Made by a program: the position numbers and the translations under genes
From: Apostichopus japonicus
Taxonomy: Eukaryota; Echinodermata; Holothuroidea; Aspidochirotida; Stichopodidae
Direction of reading: 5' to 3'
Length of the DNA stretch: 64,000 nucleotides
Assembly: GCF_037975245.1 (NCBI RefSeq)
Contig: NC_092565.1
Location: 18,763,999 to 18,827,998 of the forward strand
The notes under the pieces: model-generated
Seen by the model: only the letters and a program-made list of their open reading frames with translations
Database searches by the model: none
Told to the model about the DNA's origin: nothing
Shown here: one piece after another, positions 12,300 to 24,277 of the stretch
Position numbering within the stretch: position 1 is the stretch's first letter
Layout: each line of letters begins with the position of its first letter

Positions 12300-12895
12300 C
12301 ATTATTCAAAAGATTAAATTTATTAAAACTAAATGATATTATAAGAGTCCAGCTTGCAACATTTGCATATAAAGCGTGGAATGGATTGCTACCCGAGGCT
12401 TTTAAAGATTTTATTTATAGTAGTAGACTAATCCACAACCATCAAACACGCCATTGTAATAACGCACATGTTTTATCCCATCGAAGTAGGCCTACTATGG
12501 GTTCTTTAAGCCCTCGTATTCGTGCTATAAAAACTTGGAATATTCTCCAGGATAATGTTAAGAATAAGCCTTCTTACTCTTTATTCAAAAGGAATCTCCA
12601 AACTGAAATTATTTCTCACTATTGATGGATTTATTCTTGTGTGTGTTTGTGATTAAATCATTATAAAGATTGTTAGGATTTTTTATTAAGACTATTAATT
12701 TCAATTAGTGTCAATTCGATTATTCATCATTGTAGATGCTAATATTAACTTTTCTTTTTCTATTCTTAAGTTTTTCTCTCTTTTTTCTTTTTGGGGAGTC
12801 TCCTACTTTGTTAAGCCTTGCAGGCTTTATAGGAGACTTCCGTCACATTGAAATATGTGATGAAACAAATAAATATACGAATACAAATACAAATA
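12300..12895 (+). mobile_element. 5'-truncated LINE: ORF2 C-terminus plus 3' UTR
   Basis: An open frame running to the stop at 12625 gives RVQLATFAYKAWNGLLPEAF, SHRSRPTMGSLSPRIRAIKT, then WNILQDNVK and SLFKRNLQTE. This TR...P...WN.L...FK pattern is typical of the C-terminus of jockey/CR1-clade non-LTR ORF2 proteins. The 3' UTR carries a GCCTTGCAGGC hairpin motif (12816-12826), and the copy ends in an ATACAAATACAAATAAA tail. Reverse transcriptase and endonuclease domains are absent. Confidence 0.7.
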
Positions 12896-13251
12896 AAGTT
12901 AACCGGTAGCCTAGGCCTGGTTGGAGATACAGTAAGCCTAACATTTACACTTTGACCAAAGTGAAGTAACTATCGCACGAATATTCTTTTTTTTCTGTTA
13001 GTAAACAACATCAAAATACTGCAGGATGGCAAGCTATTGTTCCAATTAGCATGGGGTGAGGTGTCCGAGTGGAATTAAACACTCCTCACATATACCAACC
13101 ATTGACAATTATTGATGAATGATATAATTAAATGTTTCAGAAAAGAAAATACTCTGGTGGCTGTAAATGCCTCATGGAAGGTAGCAGCCTCTAACACTAA
13201 AACAGCAGCCACTAGAGAACAAGGACAGTAAGACATGACACACAGTACTAC

Positions 13252-13798
13252 CACTGCGGTCATGTGTGTTTGTTATAACTGACACTGCGGTCGTGTGTGT
13301 TTGTTATAACTGACACTGCGGTCGTGTGTGTTTGTTATAACTGACACTGCGGTCGTGTGTGTTTGTTATAATTGACACTGCGGTCGTGTGTGTTTGTTAT
13401 AACTGACACTACGGTCGAGTGTGTTTGTTATAACTGACACTACGGTCGAGTGTGTTTGTTATAACTGACACTACGGTCGAGTGTGTTTGTTATAACTGAC
13501 ACTACGGTCGAGTGTGTTTGTTATAACTGACACTACGGTCGAGTGTGTTTGTTATAACTGACACTACGGTCGAGTGTGTTTGTTATAACTGACACTACGG
13601 TCGAGTGTGTTTGTTATAACTGACACTACGGTCGAGTGTGTTTGTTATAACTGACACTACGGTCATGTGTGTTTGTTATAACTGACACTGCGGTCGTGTG
13701 TGTTTGTTATAACTGACACTGCGGTCGTGTGTGTTTGTTATAACTGACGCTACGGTCGAGTGTGTTTGTTATAACTGACGCTACGGTCGAGTGTGTTG
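13252..13798. repeat. 31-bp minisatellite, about 18 units
   Basis: The unit is TTGTTATAACTGACACTGCG followed by GTCGTGTGTG. Two main variants occur in blocks: five CTGCGGTCGTG-type units, eight CTACGGTCGAG-type, one hybrid, two of the first type again, then two GACGCTACGG units. There are no spacers, so this is not a CRISPR array. Confidence 0.95.
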
Positions 13799-13869
13799 TT
13801 CAATTAGTGCATAAATACTGTGTAGTGATCGCAAAATCTTTTTTTCTTCCAAAATCGAATAATTTAATT

Positions 13870-14040
13870 GAGTTATCGACCTTATTGAGATGTCCGGTTA
13901 AATTAGAAATGTTCCTCTTTCACGTGGTATATCTCAACTATCGGTAACAAAACCGATCTCTTGACCAAAAGTGGCCTTAAATTTTTCACCCCAATATGGA
14001 CATCTCTAAACACGCTCTATAACATAATGTGTAATGATAT
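13870..14040. repeat. Dispersed repeat, left copy flanking a LINE
   Basis: Contains CTTATTGAGATGTCCGGTTA, GACCAAAAGTGGCCTTAAA and GGACATCTCTAAACACGC. The same blocks occur in the same order at 14703-14880 on the other side of the L2-like fragment. Confidence 0.85.
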
Positions 14041-14069
14041 AAAAATTGATTTAATCTGAGTTATCTGAA

Positions 14070-14700
14070 ACTACCAGTTATAATAAACAGATAAAACAAC
14101 TGCATAGGCTCCAAAACATAGCAGCAAGGATTGTTACACTGACAAGAACATCTAGTCATATTACCCCAGTACTGCATGATCTTCATTGGCTGCCAGTATC
14201 TCAGCAGATTAGTTTCAAAGTCCTTCTTCTTGTGTTCAAGTGCCCGAACAACATGGCACCTCCATACCTGCAAGATCTCATCAGCCCTTTTCAGCCAACA
14301 AGAGCCCTACGTTCTGCTGGTCAGAGTCGTCCAGAGGTGCCAATTACCAAGACAAACAGCTATGGGAACAAAGCATTTTGCGTGGCTGGGCCACGCCTCT
14401 GGAATGAGCTGCCAGCTGAACTTAGAACTGCTTCTAGTCTAACAACATTTAAGTCAAAGCTGCAAAATCTACATTTTTAGACAGCATTACTGCAATATAT
14501 ATATACTGTGTATTCAACTATATTCATGTGCATCAAACTCAAACATGCATGCTTTTATTTTTCATACTCATTTATATTGTATTTTATTCTGCAGTTTTAC
14601 TACATATTTTGTGTCATATATTTTTTTATTTTCCGTTACATAGTGTTTTAGAGCACTTTTGTGGATTTTACACTTTATAAAATAAATTATTATTATTATT
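14070..14700 (+). mobile_element. 5'-truncated L2/CR1-like LINE 3' end
   Basis: The plus-strand frame reads LHRLQNIAARIVTLTRTSSH, ITPVLHDLHWLPVSQQISFK, PPYLQDLISPFQPTRALRSA, then GNKAFCVAGPRLWNELPAEL and LTTFKSKLQ. This is the standard C-terminus of L2/CR1-type ORF2. A short 3' UTR and a (TTA)n tail at 14686-14700 follow. The frame ends at 14480. Only about 130 codons remain, so it is immobile. Confidence 0.85.
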
Positions 14701-14702
14701 TA

Positions 14703-14880
14703 TCACCTTATTGAGATGTACGGTTAGCACCACATTAAAAGTAGAAAGGTTCCTCTTCCACGTGATATATCTCTACTATCGATAAAAAGAACGATTTCTT
14801 GACCAAAAGTGGCCTTAAAGTTTTAACCTCGATACGGACATCTCTATAAACGCGCTGTATATATGTAATGTGTAATCTTT
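14703..14880. repeat. Dispersed repeat, right copy flanking a LINE
   Basis: Second copy of the 13870-14040 repeat in the same orientation, about 80% similar by eye. It directly follows the (TTA)n tail of the LINE. Confidence 0.85.
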
Positions 14881-15009
14881 GTTTCCGATAGTAGACGTAT
14901 AGCACATGAAAGAAGAATCTTACTTCTTTAATGTTGTGCTTACTGGACCTCTTAACTAGGTTGATAACTCAAATTAATCTATTTTGAAATAAAAAATACG
15001 TTTAGATCA

Positions 15010-15361
15010 TAACACATTACTGCGCTTTTCAAGCGAACTCTCCCATTTGCATCCCCTTCCTGTTAGACCAGGAATTTGCTCTTGTGTGGTTCTTACCAGT
15101 CATTTGCGTGCAATATTAAGGAACATTTCTTAGCTTTATCACATGTGTAATTTGTCATTTTTAATTTTTATATTTCTTATGGTTTATTTGTGAATATTAT
15201 ATATTTATTTTAGTTCTAAGTCTCTTATTGTAAGGGTGTACAGGCCTTCGGGCTACAGGAATTTGGTTTCCTTTTGTACATCATGATCCGCTTTGTGTTT
15301 TCGTACTTTGTTGTTTGTATACTGCTTTTTGATTGAATCGAATATATAATGAAAAAAAAAA
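15010..15361 (+). mobile_element. Possible LINE 3' UTR with poly(A)
   Basis: Noncoding sequence has a GTGTACAGGCCTTCGGGCTA hairpin motif (15237-15256) and ends in a poly(A) run at 15352-15361. The layout resembles the 3' UTR of the LINE at 12300-12895. No ORF2 sequence is attached. Confidence 0.35.
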
Positions 15362-15981
15362 CGGTTTGTAGCCATCGATTTTCAATAAATCAAAGTGTTA
15401 CTGACTGTTTATTCATACCACGTGTAAGAGGAATAACTTACCTTTGTCATGGTACCTCTCTTGACTGTTGCATATTCTCATAAATTAATTGTTGAGACAT
15501 TTGGGGGGGGGGGGGTGGGGAAACAAATTGGTATGAAAATTGCGGCAATTTACCCCTTTCTCCACAAGTTTTGGTTGGATCACAAGTTTAATTTGACTAT
15601 GGATGCAGAAATCGCCCATGACCATTAAATTCCAGAATTATATCACATAAAAGAGCAAAATCTCTTCTCGCTTATGGTGCTAATTTTTGGCCTTTGACAG
15701 TATGCATACGTAAATTATTATCGCTTTAAAACAGGTAAGAAAAAGTAACAGTCTTGTTATTGTCCGCTAATTTAGGCTGCCCTTAGTGGCTGCTGGGGAT
15801 CCACTTTTCCGCCACAGCGTACCCAGCGCTCGTCACAATGTACAAACATCTATGGCCAACGGCGCGTAACATTGATGTTTACACTATTGGCTGCTGTTAG
15901 TGGCTGCTCTTAATTGCTAGCATATATTTAGGAGTATTACTGTGTTGATCTTTCAGGATTTTCAATCTTTTTCTCTTACAG

Positions 15982-18900
15982 ATCATCATGGAGTTCTTAA
16001 GTGTGAAAATTACTTTCTTCTTCTGGATGCACCTTACCTTGCTCATAGTGATGGCTGCTGGGTTCTGCCAATGGTTACTCTTGTACATCTATGCCATCTT
16101 CTTGCCAATACTAATCATACTTCGTGCTTGGTTTTATTTTAAATTAAAATGGCAGCTGTTCCTCGTTGACTTATGTTACTGCATAAATCTTGTCTTGTAC
16201 ATATACATATGGTGAGCTAGAATTTCATGAAATCTTTTTGCATAATTAAGCTAGATACTCTTATGGTTCTTTTTCTTCAATTGCCAGGACCCCTTGCTTT
16301 TGGTTAGTTGTTCAGGCGCATAGCCAAGAATTTGCCAAGCGAGGGGCGAAACTGTAGATTCGGCATTGCAAACTATCTAAGTGTAGCGCCACCATGTTGG
16401 CGCGAAGCGCACAAGAAAATTTTGGCTGAAAATGCCTCCCAGATTGCTGGAAATGGCACTTCCCAGGCCTTGTAAGTTGCATCTTAGCATTTTCTCTTTT
16501 GAAAATACTAGCAATATCATAACAACATTAAAAAAATAATACAAAAATATGCTCAAAGGGGGGCGGCGGTTGCCCCCTTCGCCCCACCCCCCTTGGCTAC
16601 GCGCCTGTAGTTGTTAGGACCTCCACTCCCACTGCCTATACCCCTCCCTTGCCCACACACATTTATTACACTCCATAGAATGGCCACTCACATCACTTTT
16701 CGAGGTGAGACCATGCCGAGAGTTTTCTCAGTTCCATATCTTGCAAACTGAATTAGCTAAAGCAAAATGTTAATATTAAATGCACTGTAAACATGGACCT
16801 TTATTAATAATGTAACCTGTTGTGTGAGACTGATGTATAACATTATAGGTATCTGCAATTACTACAACGATCGATCGCTATTCAAGCACAGTTACCACAA
16901 TTTAACGAAAGTTTCTTTCCATTTTGTATGATTTGTCAATAGGTTGCAACAGATTTCTCCAATTGTGTTCTTAGTCTGAGTATATAGTAATAGTATCTAT
17001 TAATAGCATAGCAACTGAAGGATGTATACCTGTATTTTTTTCGAATTTCAAGTGACGGTCGTAAAATGCTGGTTTGATAATGTGCACATAAAGTATAAGT
17101 TGATTTTTGGATAGCTAAGTTGACTAATGGATGAAGAGTAGAGTCAAGGGGGTCATAGGTTCAAATACTGCCCTAACGACGCCATCTAATCAGTTATGTC
17201 TTTGCTCTTCAAAAATTAATTTTCATGTCTTGTGTAGGCTTGCACGGTTTTGTAAATACTAGAAACTGTTTTTTTCTAGCCAAAAACATGGATCTGGCTA
17301 AAAAAACGGGTTATTGGTTTCGCTTATAATCGTAACCTATGCATTCATGCGTGTGTGTGTGTGTGTGAGTGCATTTGTGAAGCACAGCTTTTAAACATGA
17401 TATCTCAAGAAGTTAAGGTTAGACAAATTTCTTATTTTGTTTGTAGTAGTACCACATTAAGTACAAGAAGCCTATTGTTTTTGGTGATTTGGGATCACCA
17501 GGGGTCAAATTGTGAAAACCTGTACAAGGTTTATTAAGAAGGGAATCATGGGCAGACCTCATATTTGGTGTTTAGAAGTACCGCTCAAAAGGAGCCTACT
17601 GTTTTTGGTGGAGGGCAAAGGTCATTAGGGGTCATCAGAGGTCAAGTCTTGAGACCTTGTAAACATGTACACTCTCACTATACATTTGGTCAAATTCATG
17701 AAGAAAACTGCTCATTTAACATCATAGAAACCACAACAATGCATTTTTGCATTCTGGTTTCATCTTGTAGGGTAGGACCAAGTGTTCCAGAATTCTTGTA
17801 CGTCATCTTCGGTATATCTCACGGACCTGTCCTGACAGCAGCCATCACGTTTCGCAACTCGCTGGTGTTCCACAGCATGGACCGTATGACGTCATGTTTC
17901 ATACATCTCATGCCTCCATTGCTGACCTTTGGCATTAGGTGGTACCCAGACCGGATCACCCATTGGATCGCTCCTTTCATCAGCAACCAGGACTTAAATT
18001 TGACAGAACAATCTTTCTGGATATTTGCCCTGCCATTGGCAATTCTGGTATTCCATACTGTAAGTTCAATAGCCTGAATATGATATACTTGGTTGTTTCT
18101 AATAAGCCCCCTCCTTCATGTTACAGCAACAAAATGTATGTTATCCATTGCCATAGTTGAATTTCAATGAGCTGATTTTGTAGCATATTGTGACCAAATG
18201 AATAAAATCCTCATTTCTAAGGGTGGGCAAAGGTGTAGAGTAGGGCAGATTGTCGTAAGACCAATTTCAAATGTATTGATTGATATTAAATTGGTATTAT
18301 TTTCCTTTCACAGGCCGTTTATTTGAGCTTCTTGGTGATAGTGAGGTATGTTTATCTTTAATGAATGAATTATTGTAGTTTTGTAAAAGCTTTTACATAA
18401 GTTTTTTTTTCGTCAATTGTCAGCCAGCTAGTTTTCAACTCATCAAGAAAATTTTCAAATTTACAAATTGTTATAAAATTGTTACAAAAATCATTTGGCT
18501 GATTTTTTTTTCTTTTTAGATGAATGACATATATAAGTTTGTGATTTGCTGTTTAATTTGTGGTGTGTGATAAATTCAGTTGGTTGTCTCCATTTTGGTC
18601 AGATTCATTCATTATCATGAGCAATACTAGGAAGGTATAGTGAAACTATTCTAAACTATGCAAGAAGCTCAATAAAACATTTGAAATGACCTAACAAAAA
18701 TGAAAATGAAAATCCTTTTATGATTAAATTCATTAAAAAGGACACTCTATCTTTTAAGCAGAAAATGACGATATGGTTTTAGCTTCAAAAATAAAATAAG
18801 TGTAATTAAAGTAAATAAAGGGATGATAAACAATGATTGTTTAATTTGTTTGGATCTTCCATTCCAGTTTAAGGCAGGACGGATGTTTTCATTTGTCATT

Positions 18901-20900
18901 TTGTGTGATATGTTAGTATTTCATGATCTAATCATAACTAAACAACATTGAGGTCTTTCATTTTGCTTCAACGACTAAAGTTTTTGTGACAAAATATGTA
19001 TTGTATGTAATCCAATCTTTGTAGGCCCCACAAAACTTAAAGGATTGGTTCAGTTGTCATACATGTTTATGTTATATGAAAGAGGACAATTAAAGAAACA
19101 CAATGATGAAAAAACTGTTCAAATATCTTTTTCGATTAAAGAGATATTCAAGTGTAAAGTTTTATCAGATTGTGTAGAAAATGCTGAAATCTGACTAGCT
19201 GTGATGTCACATCCTCACTGGTTGGTGCGTAGCGTACAGAAAATTTTTGAGTAAAGATACTCTCTGGATCGCTGGAAATGACCCTTTCCGGGCCTGGCTT
19301 ATTTGCAGATAAACGAAGAATAAATAGGTGTCATCGCCAAATTACACCAACAAAATGTGACAAATGTCAATAAGTAGATGAGCGCAATAAAAAAGTCAAT
19401 AATCGCGAAGAAGTAGAAAGTGGTAAAGAGCTGAAAAGGGTGCCAGCAGTCCATTTGAGTCCATCAGGGGGGGCATCCGCCCCCCCCCCCTGACTGTATG
19501 GACGCTCCGCCACTGACTGACATAGTAAGAATGTTGTTGTCTTTCTTTTCACATTTTTAGTTTAATGCTATTACATAGTGTTGTTTTTTGTTTTTTTTTA
19601 AAACGGTTTTGTGGTTGTGTTCTTTCACCTATTTCTTTAGACCCAGTGAAGAATATGTGGGTTTTTACTCGTACTTGACAGAAGGAAGCAGTGGAATTTG
19701 GCCGACAATTTTCAAAAAGTTTGCCAGAAAGTGAGTATGAAAGATTTCTTCAGATACCATGGTGAGAGATTATAAGTTCACAGGAACAGAAATGCTCTGA
19801 AATTTCAGCATGGTAAAAAAAAAAAAAATCTTATTTTTTTTTCTTCAAATAGTCCTAATGGGAGGTTGGGGTCAGGCTTGATATTAAGGGTAGTTAAGTG
19901 ACATTGACTCTATTGACATGGGGCCAATTAGTGAGCCTGGGAAATATGGGATCAAGAATAATGTATTCTTATTTTCATAAGGGAAAATGAGGACTTCAAA
20001 CAAGGGGGCCAGGTGACTTAGTAATTGGTCTGCATGCTCCAGCCCGCCCCCCTAAATTCCAATGACCCTGGTGGGGATAAAGACTTTCCCTTTGTCAGTA
20101 ATGTCATCTTTGGTTTGTTTGTTTGCTCTCCAAATTGATAACCAGTACCTGTATAAACTGAAATTCTCTGGGCCCTTTTGTGTGTAATAGTATAATGATA
20201 TACCTCACACATTTTATCTTCGTTAGTCCAGTCAATATGTAACTAGGTCGAGTTACCGTTGTGAAAGAGCTTTCACTCTCTGCTACTCTCTTATATTCTC
20301 GTGATTGTTATTTCACTCGATATTGATTTTTGGTTTTATGAAAATTCATTACTTTTTGGTTTCGATAAATTTCGTAGTATGTTGATGTATCTATCACATT
20401 TAGTACAAGAAGCTTGTTGTTGAGGTCAATGGTCATATCAGGAGAGCCTGTGTCATTGTGAATTTACTGTTTGTCACATCGCACTGCTTTTCACTGTATT
20501 ACTAATATCAAGAATGTTGTACACTTGTGTACACCCTCACTGTACATTACTTCAGATTCATGCAGAAAATAGCTCATGTTTCATCATCGAAACCACTATG
20601 CGAATGTTTGCATTCTGGTTTTAATTCCATATCCATAGGTGGCGACCATTTCTGTACATCCTCTTGATACTGACCATAGGAGGGACAAGTGTTCTCCTCA
20701 ACTTTCTCTGGTACAACTACTTCTATGCAAACCTCACAGTGCTGTGTTTAGTCTTCTCGCGGCTCATTTGGAATGCGTCAACGTTCTATGTAGACGTTTT
20801 CAGGAAGAAAGGAATGGATTCAGAACCGTACTCTGTACTTTGGTGCTCAACTTGGTGTGATGAACAACCAGATACAAGAAGTGCAAACAAGGTGAAATGA
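15982..20900 (+). CDS. Gpc1/GPCAT-family membrane protein (glycerophosphocholine acyltransferase, DUF2838)
   Basis: Five exons join in phase: 15982-16211, 17771-18059, 18314-18345, 19641-19730 and 20639-20900 (TGA). From ATG 15988, which has a good start context (A at -3, G at +4), the protein is 298 aa with about seven to eight hydrophobic helices. Diagnostic parts are WQLFLVDLCYCINLVLYIYI, FGISHGPVLTAAITFRNSLV and HSMDRMTSCFIHLMPPLLTF. The D-x-CY and HxMDRxTS..IHLMP signatures match plant GPCAT1, yeast Gpc1 and animal proteins named 'membrane protein C776.05-like'. Family enzymes use acyl-CoA to acylate glycerophosphocholine to lysophosphatidylcholine in membranes. Plant and yeast members are about 380-430 aa, so an N-terminal cytosolic exon may lie upstream of 15982; none was recognised. 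A MITE sits in intron 1 and another in intron 3. The function is inferred from family. Confidence 0.85.
16313..16607. mobile_element. hAT-like MITE, CAGGCGC family
   Basis: The ends are CAGGCGCATAGCCAAG and CTTGGCTACGCGCCTG, inverted. The 8-bp target duplication TAGTTGTT is exact (16305-16312 and 16608-16615). The 295-bp interior has the core GCGCGAAGCGCACAAGAAAA and a G-run/C-run stem near the right end. It lies in intron 1 of the GPCAT-family gene. Confidence 0.9.
17440..17770 (+). repeat. Intron-end repeat with AGGTCA half-sites, copy 1
   Basis: The last part of intron 1 contains AGTACAAGAAGC, a cluster of AGGTCA-like hexamers (17618-17645), TGTACACTCTCACTATACAT, then GAAACCAC and TTTGCATTCTGGTTT just before the acceptor. 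The same blocks in the same order end intron 4 (20400-20638). Confidence 0.6.
19215..19515. mobile_element. hAT-like MITE, CAGTGGCGGAGC family, left end lost
   Basis: It matches the interior and right end of the complete copies at 42735 and 49536, including GCGTAGCGTACAGAAAATTT and the end GACGCTCCGCCACTG. The left terminal repeat is missing. It lies in intron 3 of the GPCAT-family gene. Confidence 0.85.
20400..20638 (+). repeat. Intron-end repeat, copy 2
   Basis: Matches 17440-17770 block for block (AGTACAAGAAGC, TGTACACCCTCACTGTACAT, ATGCAGAAAA, GAAACCAC, TTTGCATTCTGGTTT) and abuts the acceptor of the last exon. Confidence 0.6.
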
Positions 20901-23900
20901 TTGGATGTCAATATGTTCATATATGTGAAACGTGATTGACTCACAAGGTTTATGCTATAAATAATTACACTTTGGTCATGTGTTCAAGGTTTTTCTAGTA
21001 CTTTAGGAGACCATTATTTAACATTGTGAGTGAAAATCAAGAATGGCCGTCTGTGAAATGTGAGGTGAACTGAAAGGTACCACTGTCATTGGTTACCTTG
21101 GATGTTAAGAGTGAATGCAGAAAACTTTCCATTTTATTGAAAATAGTGAAATACAAACCCCAAGGGTGACTGTGGGATTGGGGGAATAAGGGGGAAGGGG
21201 GTGGGAAGGGAGAACTTGTCTAGAAAAATCAAGGTAGTACAGAAAAGGAACCAAAACTGGTGCACTCTTGTTAAAATTATACCCAGTTATACCCAGTTGT
21301 AAAATGCTGCTGATCAATTCAGACAGATAAACTGTATATGGCTTTTATCTGTTCTTTAAAGGGTGAACTTGTTATTGAATACCCCCAGTTTGCTTGCTCC
21401 TGTCTGGATTTGTCTGTGGACGTCCATGTTAAACCCTGAAGTAAACAAAAAGGGGAGATTTTAAGACTAGATAATAAAATAAAATATACTGCTAAATATC
21501 ACTGTCTGTAAATTATAACGAGTATTCCACGACCGATGGTCATCACCACAGGAAACAAACGAGAAAGGACCACTTAGTCACTTGAAAAGTGATAGATAGG
21601 CTTCAATATATGTCGATGTTTTTGACCCACTTTGAGCATGTCTTTGGAATCATTTTTGTCCATGACTTTCAAAACCATTGAGTCGCAGTCGTGTTCCCAA
21701 TTGTGGCAATATGTTGAGAAACCTGGAATAAGGGAGTCTGTTCAATACAAAACATCTGTAAAATCTTCAAGTATGCTTTATCAGTTGGAAGAGACAGTGC
21801 AGTCGAAACAAAATTATGTTTTTGCCGTCTTGTGATATTTCAAACACGAGATAGTTAATTTCTTGAATTTCATAAATGGAGGCAATATGGTAGTGCTTTT
21901 TAATACTTTACCTTTCCTCAAACGTATAAATTTTCCTTTATTTCATCGATAGAATGTCGTCTTGCATTGTGTTTATTACCGTTTTCAACACTGTACACAT
22001 TCTACAAACGTATAATTCATAATTAATAAGTGCAATCTTTTTTATATTTATGATTATTATTATATTTATTGTTACAAATTTTGCCATAGGATGATTTTAC
22101 TTCCTAAGGAACTTTGTAGAGGATTCTAGAGGCCCTTTTTTAAATATGGTATTCAGGAATTGGAGAAACTGTAAACCAATTTAATATGTACAAAAGGCAC
22201 CAAAGAAATCAAGCATTTTATTTTTTGGGTGCTGTTGTTTGTAAATCATATTTTATATCAAACACCTTGCAAGGAGATATATGCACATTCACCATTAAAT
22301 AAGAATAACTTTCTAGTCATTTTTATTCATTTTGACTGTCATTTTTCATCATAAATGATGTTGTATATGGTGTATATGGACAAACAATATGTTAATAGAG
22401 GATTCATGAAAGTGTCTGAATCTATAATCTGGAAATAAACTACCAAGTGAAAGGATAAGCATAAATATTTATTTCAAAGGTAATACTTCTCATGACGCTT
22501 TCCTCTTGGCGAGGAAATATAATAAATCTGCAGCAGTGTTTTTTTTTTTCAACTTTTAATTTTTTTCCTTGAGAGCTGATTGTTTCTATACCGGGATAAT
22601 TACAAAATCGTCAGTATTTTTTGGCTGTAATGAAAAGAAAACTGACAATAAAGAACAAATTGAGGGGATTTTAACAAGAGTTTTTATTCCAACTTGTCTC
22701 TTTTTTACAATAAACTTCTCTGACAAAAAAGGTATCAGATAATGTGAGTTTGTCAAGATATTGTTCCGTCTTGCTCTATCCAATCCTTATCAAAGATGAC
22801 TGATATGTTTCCCTACCCCCTTTTTAAATGGTCACTGTATACTCCCCCCCCTCCCGCACACCCAGGCATGAAAATATGAATCTATATTACATATAGCTGA
22901 TAGGTACAAGGCAAAAGAGTAAAGCTCACATTTTGGGGATTTGTACACATATCTCGAGACGCCTGGAAAACTTATCAGCAAGAGAACGACATATTCCTGC
23001 TTCTCAACTTCCACTGAAAATACAGGTTCTTGAAAGATTCCTAACCACATCAGTTTTGCTACCCAAAGCTATCATGCTCATTAAGAGTAATAATAACAGG
23101 TTATAAAAGGTTTACCTATTTTGTAAATAGACACAAATTTTAAGAAAGCAAAATTGTAGTCTCAAACATCAACTGATCACTGCCATCAAATTAAATATCA
23201 TAATTTATGTTTCAGCTATCATTTACATCTCAAGGCTGCAGTAGATCTCTCTTCCTACCCTTGCTCTTGGAAGTAAATATTACTCAGTTTAGTTTACTCT
23301 GGCACTGAACATTGCAGCATTTGAAAAGCAAGGGAGGACATTTTCACTTCCTACTCTCCCATTTATTTTAAGTTCCCAGCTTTATTTGGTTACAGGCAAC
23401 TCCAGAATATATCACAAAACATTTGGAAAATGTAGCTACCTGATACACTAGCAGGGGATTTATTCTGTGCCATGAAAAGAAAGCAGGCAGGATTGGTTAA
23501 AACGACAAGATTGCATAGTGATTTCAAAGTAAGCATTTGGCAAAAAATGAAAATCCTTCAAACAAAGTACAGCTCTTTTAGAGACATGATTAAATGAAAT
23601 GTGTAATAACATTTGGTCATTTCTTGAGACTTGAGTAATCGCATCACTATATTTGACGGTTTTCAATGTTGTGGTATTAACCACTGGCAGTGTTCTAAGC
23701 AACTCTGAAGAGATCTTCAGGACAATCATCCTCTCCTCTGCCAGTTGTCACTTTCATCTTTCTCATCTCGCATGCTTGCAACTGACTGTGTGTGTGTGCC
23801 TGTCAAGAATACCCTGCAAGGCTCTTTCACATCTACTTATTTTACCTACATGGTCTTAGGATTAGATATGTAGCACAGAAACCATTTCCATTTTCAAGGA

Positions 23901-24011
23901 TGTTTGGTAATCAGAGAATATTCCATCTCAAAAACAACAAAAACTGCCTGCAACATTCTAACAGTCTTCAAAACTCTAAACAGAGCTTACAGCTCCAAAA
24001 GCACCTAAAAA
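20901..24011. other. Intergenic region between convergent genes
   Basis: Presumed to hold the 3' UTRs of the GPCAT-family gene (plus) and EDRF1 (minus). It is A/T-rich with a short G-rich tract near 21180-21210. I see no exon of a known family. Candidate minus-strand poly(A) signals (TTTATT on the plus strand) occur, for example at 23459-23464. Confidence 0.5.
21473..21478 (+). terminator. Candidate poly(A) signal of the GPCAT-family gene
   Basis: AATAAA about 570 nt after the stop codon, followed by AATAAAATA overlap. A second candidate is at about 22433. Usage is unknown. Confidence 0.3.
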
Positions 24012-24225
24012 CAGGCACGTAGCCAGGAATTTGCCAAGGGAGGGGTGAAAATGTAGGCAAACTATCAGAGCCGTAGAAACAGCAGTGCAAACTATCGAAG
24101 CGTAGCGCTACCATGATTAGCGCCATGACTAGCGTTATCATAAAAACATTAAAACAAATTTAAAAAAAATATGCTCAAGGGGGGGGCGGCTGCCCCCTTC
24201 GCCCCCCCCCTTGGCTACGCGCCTG
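24012..24225. mobile_element. hAT-like MITE, CAGGCGC family, short
   Basis: The ends are CAGGCACGTAGCCAGG and TTGGCTACGCGCCTG. The target duplication CCTAAAAA is exact (24004-24011 and 24226-24233). At 214 bp it lacks most of the shared core. It sits 52 bp beyond the EDRF1 stop, probably in that gene's 3' UTR. Confidence 0.9.
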
Positions 24226-24277
24226 CCTAAAAACATCATTGCACGTAAAGAAGGTCCTGACAGGATTCCACAAACTC

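Noticed and set aside
13055-13075. tRNA-Leu/Ser-like GTGTCCGAGTGG
   Set aside because: Only about 20 bp match and no B box follows.
13252-13798. CRISPR-like array
   Set aside because: Units are contiguous with no unique spacers, and the DNA is eukaryotic; it is a minisatellite.
17100-17180. tRNA-like sequence with AGGTTCAAATAC
   Set aside because: The A-box match is weak and no tRNA fold can be drawn; at most an old SINE trace.
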